Shown piece after piece: positions 9,119-15,609 of a DNA stretch of 15,609 bases. The notes beneath the pieces are model-generated. The model searched no databases and was not told where the DNA came from. It was given only the letters and a program-made list of their open reading frames with translations. The DNA is taken from positions 1 through 15,609 of the forward strand of contig JANBPT010001055.1 in the NCBI GenBank assembly GCA_027575765.1. Direction: 5' to 3'. Numbering within the stretch: position 1 is the stretch's first letter; each line of letters starts with the position of its first letter. This DNA is from Tieghemiomyces parasiticus. Taxonomy: Eukaryota > Kickxellomycota > Dimargaritomycetes > Dimargaritales > Dimargaritaceae. Made by a program: the position numbers and the translations under genes.

Positions 9119-11509
9119 CAATCACCCAGAAGGGTTGACGAGTAGGTGATGTAGTCAACTCAAGCGGGGTTTGCACAAGTCACACAGGCGGAATTCGGCC
9201 AATTGCCATACACAGCACACTAGAGCAGGTCTCTACGACCCGTATGCATTTGCTAAATCCACAACCATTTTCCAGAATGGTAATTCGGCACCTGGCACCC
9301 CCTTACCTCCTTATCCTGGCGGACGTCAGGCATGTGGTCACGTCGTTCCAACAGGGTGTTAAACGGGCCACTTCCTCCCTGGCTGGGTATTCGTGCAATT
9401 TACTCGTGTCATCGTACCCCCTCCTCAAATAGACGCGGAGGGAACAGGTGGTCGATCCTGGTCAATCCACCAGTAGAGAGCTCCTACCTTGGCCAGGATC
9501 CGCGCAGCCATAGTGTACACATATGGTCCACAATGCAGGGTTGAGGATGCACCCGGTCACGAGGATGAAGGGTGGCACCCACTGTGGAAGAAAGAAAAAA
9601 GAAAAGGAGTACGATGGTGGGGTGTGGAGAGCTTGTTTAAGACGCGAAATTGCACAACCACTTATATGTGGAAACAGGAGCCAGGACGTTGCCGTGTTGC
9701 CGTCCCGTTTCCTCTACAAGCACAGTTCCGCAAAAGGTGGTAGGGCGATAATGTAATACCCTTTATCCAGTAGAGTATCCTTACACGGTCGATACAGTCT
9801 GAAAGATGAGGGTGGGGCTAGTAATGATTCGGTGGGATGGTCTGAATTAAGCCTAAACGGTACTCTTGACCGACATTAGCATGGATTGGCTTGCCCGTAT
9901 ACTAAACTACATATCCAATCCGCCCTTTCAATCAACATACCCGTTGGATGCACCAACTTGGGGAAGGCATGGTTTGTGTTGTGTTAGGAGTCGTCCCAAT
10001 TGGTTTAAGGACTGGCATAGGAAGGGCCACATTGACTCGAAGCTGCAGTGGCCAATTAATATTTCTGCTTTTCAGGGCAGTATCAATACATACCAGGCCC
10101 AGCGCTTTGTCTCCAACATGGAGGAAAATTACAGGCAGCGGCGAGTAGGTAACGCACATTCAGGTGCAACTTTTAGACTTGGCCGGATTCCGTCTTTCCG
10201 GGTTGAATAAAATTCGAAAGCAGTACATTTGGAAGCTTGACTGGTTCTTACTTGCATGACGATAAAAGGAGCCCCGTCGTTGGGATTAATGTCAGTTTGG
10301 GATTCACATACAATCGAGTCATCTATAAGCTTGGAATGCGCCCTATTAAGCGGAGCGTTGCTCTGGTGGGCTACCAAGCGTAGAGAAACTCCAAATGGTA
10401 GCAGCGACACGTTGTGATGCGCACTAAGAATTTTGGATCGTGTTACGGTGATTAAAAGTGGGGTACTATGCGACATACCGCTAGTAAACGACGGTTTAGG
10501 AGTGGACTCACGGACCAATATTATGTATATTTCTACGCCGAGTGGCATCTACAATATCAACCACTCAACAACGGAATGGTCCTTGCCGTGCGATTAAGGC
10601 GAATGAGGCTACCTGCCGCCCAAGTACGGAGGTATGAATGCCAAATATGGATGCAGAGCGGTTCCGTATAGTTCCTTCTAAAACACGAATGAGTATCTAG
10701 TCTGTCCCAGGCCTATGTGCTACTCCAAAACTTGGCGGGATAAGGCGTGGGGCGACGAGTAATGTTCAGCCAGTTCGTCTGTATTGGACCAGCCCTTCGA
10801 GATCAGTACTGCAATGATGTTAGAAGGTGTTGTAGAGACCAGTCCAGTACAGGCTGTGGGTCCAGTGGAACAGAGGGGGTTCTAATCGGACGCAAACGTC
10901 TAACGCCCATTCCGAACCGTATCTCCACGCAGGTTTTCGAATACCTATGACAACTAACTGAGCATGGTTAGGATTCTAGGTATAGGCTGGCGAAGCTACA
11001 CCCCTTTGAGACCTGCTTGCTCTATTTCCTGGCGCTGTTTACTCGTGATCCGACATGAAATCTAGTGCACGATAACCGTTTAGAAAAGTGGTCAAGCTCT
11101 GGCAGAATACAATTGGCCATTGCACCTCTCGAATAGGCCGGGTGACCTGTAATTATTACAAGAGCGGGGAGAGTGTGAAACGGAATGCTCATGAGTCAAT
11201 GGTTGGGAACTTTGAAAGAGCAGTGTGTCCGGAGCATGTCTTCTTTCCACTAGTCTGGTAATGCTGTGAGCTAACGGTGGGAGGATAACCTATAAAGACG
11301 AAAGGAGGAGGAGGGATGGGGGAAATCTGCGCGAGAGAATCATCCCCCAGCCGCTGTAGGCACCAGCAATGTTATAGAAGATGAGCACTGAAGTGCCGGT
11401 TTTATGCCAACTCTATCACTATCTGAGGCTTTTCTCCAATGGACACCGTGGACTGGTAGTATGAACGACTGTACCCCAGTGAACTTGATGGGTCACTCAT
11501 TGCTGTATT

Positions 11510-11531
11510 TGGTGCGGGTTGGTCCGCACCA
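11510..11531. repeat. 8-bp GC-rich hairpin
   Basis: TGGTGCGG pairs with CCGCACCA across the six-base loop GTTGGT. The stem is GC-rich and stable, but no T run follows on either strand and no gene ends nearby. Confidence 0.6.
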
Positions 11532-12300
11532 TGCGACCGGAGCGGGTTCCCACCCTTATACTGTCACGACTTGACATGTGCAGGCCTGTTGGCATGAGTA
11601 TGATTTAAATACATTAGGAAGTGAGGTAGGACACTAGCAAATGCATTCACCAGCACTTCAGTCGCCCAAACGGGGAGGTCGACTGGAGTAAGTGTGTTTA
11701 TGAGTGTGTGTGGGAGGGGCCTAAATGACGTCTCACAAGTGCCGCTGGGCAGGCACCGGGTCTCAGCAGGTAAGGTGGGGAGCAATGTGCAAGCTGGCCT
11801 TCGTAAGCCACCCGTACTGTAGTTATCGTGATACCTATTATTGTCTTTTCGAATTGGAAACCCGAGAGGTCCGCTACTACTCGACCTGATAGCATAGAGG
11901 TGCCCATATGCGTGAGTCTAGAGGTATACCAAGCTGGCGGTGATTAGCAAACCGTAGATAAAGGCAGTCTATAAGATCATTGGAGAATTTTAGCCAGGCA
12001 TATGGGTCACCAGTTGTCGGCTAAAAATTGCAACCAGCGTAAGGTTAAGGCAGGTAAATGACTAGACGAGCAACATAGGCAGGACCCGCCCTTGCTTCGC
12101 CATAGTAACTCGAAATTTTGCCGAGTATTTGGCGAAATACCCCCCTTCAGATGGTGAGCAGTGCCTACTTTTATCACCTTGGTTTATTATCCCCCCGTCA
12201 GTATGATGGTCATACATCTGAACGGACATGGGAATACTATGGCCAATACAGTCCGCATACTCTGACCCCACCACATCAATAATACAGCCTCCACAACACC

Positions 12301-13020
12301 CACATCTCACGACTACCTTGAGTTATCCCCCCCTTTTTCTCTTCATATCTAACCCATGCAGATGCCTGTTCTAGCCCATATCTCGAATGCAGCGGTTCAA
12401 CTCAATTGAGATTGCACTTTTATCCTTTCTCCCCACAACCAGTGTTACACAGCCCTTGTCACCCCTCTTTGTTTTCTAACTAAGAGTTGATCCCACGACC
12501 CCCACCCTGTCACCCCGTTTTGACCAGCTCACCGGTTAATTCACACCAGCTTACTTAGAATCCGGGCTATGATGGTTGACCAGCTAGCGCCCACCATACG
12601 CGTCCAATCAAACTAGGTAACGGCGGGTTCCAGGGCTCTTTGACAACCAAGATATTTATCTGGAAACGCCCACGATAGTGGGCAGCATGTCGTTTCGTCT
12701 AGCCGCGAGAGCAGTTGGTCGGCAGTCCCACCTGATCGATTAGAGGTTTCCATTGTCGGTCGATCTTGCCCGACTAACTGCTGCATCCCTCGCCTTCCTC
12801 TACCTCCTGACGCTGGTCCCATCATTTCACCGCTCACTTCGCGCTTACCTCCTGCAACCTTTTCCACCGGCCCTGCTTTGCCCGCGTTGACCGACCTTTT
12901 GCGTGCAGTTCCCTACCATCTCCGCACAGTAGCCCCCTTAGATACGCCCTGGTAGCCCTTGCATAGCTGCATCTCCTCCCCTAGGTTTATTTTTTTCTCC
13001 CTGACTTGCAACGCCCCTTG
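12301..13020. other. Pyrimidine-skewed segment on the plus strand
   Basis: By hand count only about 70 of the 240 bases at 12781-13020 are purines, and about a third at 12301-12480; the middle part, around 12661-12720, is balanced. Long CT-rich sense strands are common in fungal promoters and leaders, but no supported plus-strand gene follows. The minus-strand frame at 12613-12867 opens on GTG and its Gly/Arg/Glu-rich make-up is what a purine-rich strand would give anyway. Confidence 0.5.
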
Positions 13021-14316
13021 GTAAACATGATGGTTAGCCCGGATGCATGGCTCCGTCAGAATTAAGACTACGAGGGGCTCAGTGATAGGGGTACCAACAG
13101 GGCCAGTCTAATACCAGACGTACACTCCCCCTCGCTGTGGCCACGCCTCCAGGCCAATGGGCCGCGGTTAATAAAAGGGGGCGGTGGATTAGTTTGTTCC
13201 CCCCTCACTAACCTGCAATTTAGCTGCTCTAAACAGGAGGTGGTTGCAGTAGGCTCGTTTCATAGCTACGAAACGTGCCCCATGGCCTAGATCCCACCCC
13301 ACCGCTTTGCTTTATAGGCCATTGAAACATTTCATCCGTTTGGGGAGTAGGTCTCACAGCACCATGAACGGACCACCATACTTGGACAGGTCTAGTTGGC
13401 GATTCGATAATGAATCGAGTGTGTGAATACTCAGCCAGCGGTGTGACATTGGGAAACTATGGTGTAACGGCTAATAGCAACCATCGGCGGGCAGGCGAAT
13501 ACAGAGAAAATAATGCGGCACTCGGAAATGTAATAGCGGCCTTCTTACGGAAACGAGCGACAGCTATTGGTTTAGGCAGCGGATGACTTAGGGCGGTATC
13601 CCCCCTCCGCAATTTATTACCATCCGTTGTGCACCCCTAGCCCCTCCGCAGAACCCGCACACAAGAAGCCTCAAGGCAGTCATTACCTCCCCATGACACA
13701 GACTGTACGTAAGGGTTCGGAGCCGAAACTCAGGGTGGGTGGTGGCCGCGCAGGTGCGTTAATTGGAGATGGCGGAGCATTTTACCATATTAGGGGGATA
13801 CCTGCCGGCGGTAGTGGTTGAGCACACGTACCGGAAGGAGCTGTTCGTAAAATTCGCCGCGGAGACGAGGCCTCTCTTTGAAAAAAGCTGTGATCCCCCC
13901 CTGGCGCATTAAGAACATCATCTTTGTTAAACCCTGGTCATGGCGGACCCTGCTTGTACGGAGAAAATGGAAGGGGGTCGGGAAGAGAAAGGATAGAGGG
14001 GCAGCATGGCTCTGGGGGGGCGTCCAGATGAACAACCCCGTCTCCAATACACGGACACCAGCCCTAAACACACCGGGCTTGGCAGTCTGCCCACACTCTT
14101 AGAATGCAGTGCTCTTGGAGCGCGGTACCGCGGGTCACTTTCTATCGAAGAAACGCGACTGGCCTGACAGTTATTCATATCTATTTTTTATATCCATCTC
14201 CATTGGGCTATTTTTGAACGGGGTGCCAATTGCGATTTTCCATGATAAATTAATGCCAGAGTAAGACAACACCGGCACTCCTGGTGGACCTTGCGTCTAT
14301 CTAACTGTCACTCGAA
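13021..14316. other. Gene-free stretch, no supported coding or RNA gene
   Basis: Only short overlapping frames occur (64-93 codons), with no recognisable domain. A run of seven G lies at 14014-14020, within a purine-rich part at about 13967-14005. A TATAAAGC sits on the minus strand near 13308-13316 without a gene behind it. Confidence 0.45.
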
Positions 14317-14923
14317 ATGGCTGTGAATCCGACGAGATATAATATGCAAAGCGGGTCGGATGGCATCGTAGAAATGCCATCTGATACTACAACCAAGGTA
14401 AACGACCCCTGTTCGAAGATTGGATGTGACGATGAGCATTCCAAAAGAAGGACATGCTCTGTTGGGGCAGCGGATATTGCTGGTCAATTAGGGTTGATGC
14501 ACCATCGATCGCGAGCGAACGACCACCAGCCAAACTCAGATGGAACTGACCTTCTCATATCAGCTCTCCTCGTATATCTTGCTGACCTTCCCGAGACGAT
14601 CGTCCCCATTTCCCCCATCCACCTAGACCCCCCCCTGGTCAACGCGACTGTCGTAAGTATTAGTGAACGGATCGACTGGTGAGCCTTAACAGAGTGAAAG
14701 ATGCTGCGCCGACCATCCTACAATAACCCCTCAGTCACTGCTTAATGGCTTAAAATACCATGGCGAATCAGGGCTCCGTCTGACAGATTTAATGTTGGGT
14801 GATGCGGAATTGCGCGCTGTGGTGGTGGAGATTGGGCGTATAATCCCTGCAAGGGCCATGCATCGGCCTTTAGCCCGAAATTCTCGAGGTGCGACATTGA
14901 CGGTGTTCCGTGGTACCGGCTAA
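14317..14923 (+). CDS. Candidate two-exon gene, unrecognised (weak)
   Basis: An ATG at 14317 opens 112 codons up to a consensus donor GTAAGT at 14653. If the 40 bases 14653-14692 (ending CTTAACAG) are an intron, the frame continues in phase for 76 more codons to a TAA at 14921-14923, making a 188-residue protein. Without splicing it stops at 14682. Bases 14530-14652 show a stretch of coding-like codons, and residues around DLLISALLVYLADLPETIVP resemble the helix and Leu-Pro-Glu turn of RhoGAP-type domains, as in OCRL/INPP5B. The second exon shows no matching continuation. A perfect 8-bp hairpin (GATGGCAT/ATGCCATC, 14359-14381) lies inside exon 1. The implied intron is much shorter than those of the main gene. 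Chance could explain this reading; I keep it only as a candidate. Confidence 0.18.
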
Positions 14924-15609
14924 CGGGTCGGATGCGAAGCCAGAAGATACCACCACCCAATGGGATGATTGTGCTCAGAACTGACGGTCACTTGGTCGAA
15001 AGGAACTAGGCGCGAAAGTACCGGCAGTTAGTCCCCCACTGCCATCCGCGCTAAAGAGGCGGGCACAGCAAAAAGTAAAAACCACTTACCACAATCAGCG
15101 CCCTCAATGGTCCTTATCTTGGTCTTCATGTGAACCATGGATCAGAACCCACATTTACTAAAGACTCAACAAGCGTGTTAGATATAACACTGCAATGAGC
15201 ATGGGCTAATGGGCCCAACTCAGCCCAGTTACTGGTCAGTGCGGATATTACGACTAAATTGTGGACTATCTCAACCATGCTCCGTGGAACATCGCAAGGT
15301 ATTACAATAATCTCTACGATGGGCTGGTAGCATCCACCCCTCTTAAAAATCAAGGTCCGCCCCGTAGTGGTTGGCTCCAAGACACCCTCCGCGTAGGTCA
15401 ATCCTCGACCCGCGCCACCACTAACAGCGAGACTCAGGGTCTTCAACTTCTACCAATACTCATGCAATACAGCCTTGGATCTTTTCCTAAGACGGGACTT
15501 GCCCATGACAACCCCCCCTAATCCCCAACCATATCTCACCCCACCCTCTTCGCCAGGATTGGCCTCTGCTATTAGCTCTTAGGCGGTCGATCCGTCCCTA
15601 ATGATCCTA
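14924..15609. other. Right-end stretch, no supported gene
   Basis: Frames on both strands are short. The last 250 bases are C-rich on the plus strand (runs such as ACCCCCCC near 15510). A minus-strand frame at 15126-15446 opens on TTG and is discussed among the rejected items. An exon of a gene lying beyond the right edge cannot be excluded. Confidence 0.4.

Larger units (their letters stand above)
8871..12300. other. Gene-free stretch, no supported coding or RNA gene
   Basis: The longest frames, 9866-10210 (plus, 114 codons) and 10129-10548 (minus, 139 codons), overlap each other and show no domain. Other content: a 24-base purine-only tract at 9586-9609, a TATAAAG at 11291-11297 followed by a 17-base purine run at 11300-11316, and two small hairpins listed separately. 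Nothing links these into a gene. Confidence 0.5.

Noticed and set aside
10129..10548. 139-codon minus-strand open frame, the longest in the right part
   Set aside because: It overlaps the 114-codon plus-strand frame at 9866-10210, shows no domain, and one or two frames of this length are expected by chance.
12613..12867. Minus-strand Gly/Arg/Glu-rich frame
   Set aside because: It starts on GTG and its composition follows from the purine-rich strand; no splice signals or domain support it.
15126..15446. Minus-strand frame with SGGAGRG followed by GVLE, recalling the patatin oxyanion loop
   Set aside because: The spacing differs by one residue from GGGxRG-x4-GVL, the frame opens on TTG, no GxSxG nucleophile motif follows, and the window ends just upstream.
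3258..15609. Transposon, CRISPR array, telomere repeats or RIP-type decay
   Set aside because: No reverse transcriptase, transposase or long terminal repeats were seen, no regular direct repeats or telomere arrays, and the base composition is not AT-skewed as in RIP-mutated DNA.

Overview
The window looks like nuclear DNA of a eukaryote, most likely a fungus. The only well-supported complete gene is cut by four introns with GT..AG ends and short lengths (96-183 bases). The first gene has a TATA box, a pyrimidine-rich leader and a strong start context. I see no operons, no ribosome binding sites, and no tRNA or rRNA gene. I cannot name the species. Atypical gene content and intron style would fit an early-diverging fungal lineage, but that is only an impression.

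Layout. (1) Bases 1-206, minus strand: the first 68 codons of a protein that runs off the left edge. It has a Rossmann-like N-terminus of uncertain family, with a TATA box at 330-337 and a leader of about 90-120 bases. (2) Bases 207-1104: a divergent intergenic region serving both genes. (3) Bases 1105-3257, plus strand: a five-exon gene of about 525 codons. Its N-terminal 100 residues match the BOD1/SHG1 family, known in yeast as a subunit of the Set1/COMPASS histone H3K4 methyltransferase. The middle carries two barrel-like units that read as a tandem Tudor, and the C-terminus is a disordered acidic tail. (4) Bases 3258-15609: about 12.35 kb without any gene I can defend. Open frames there are no longer than chance predicts. 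The stretch holds short hairpins, homopolymer runs, purine/pyrimidine-skewed tracts and a G-rich cluster. One weak two-exon reading at 14317-14923 is listed at low confidence.

How the parts work together. The main gene joins a COMPASS-type domain to what looks like a histone-reading module, so a chromatin role linked to H3K4 methylation is the natural hypothesis. The left partial gene is transcribed away from it and shares the upstream region; no functional link is evident. The long right part is the main puzzle. It is not obviously AT-rich, repeat-rich or transposon-derived, and contrasts with the dense left 3.3 kb.

Limits. Family calls rest on remembered patterns, not on a search. Splice sites were chosen by reading frame, consensus and the first AG after a plausible branch site.
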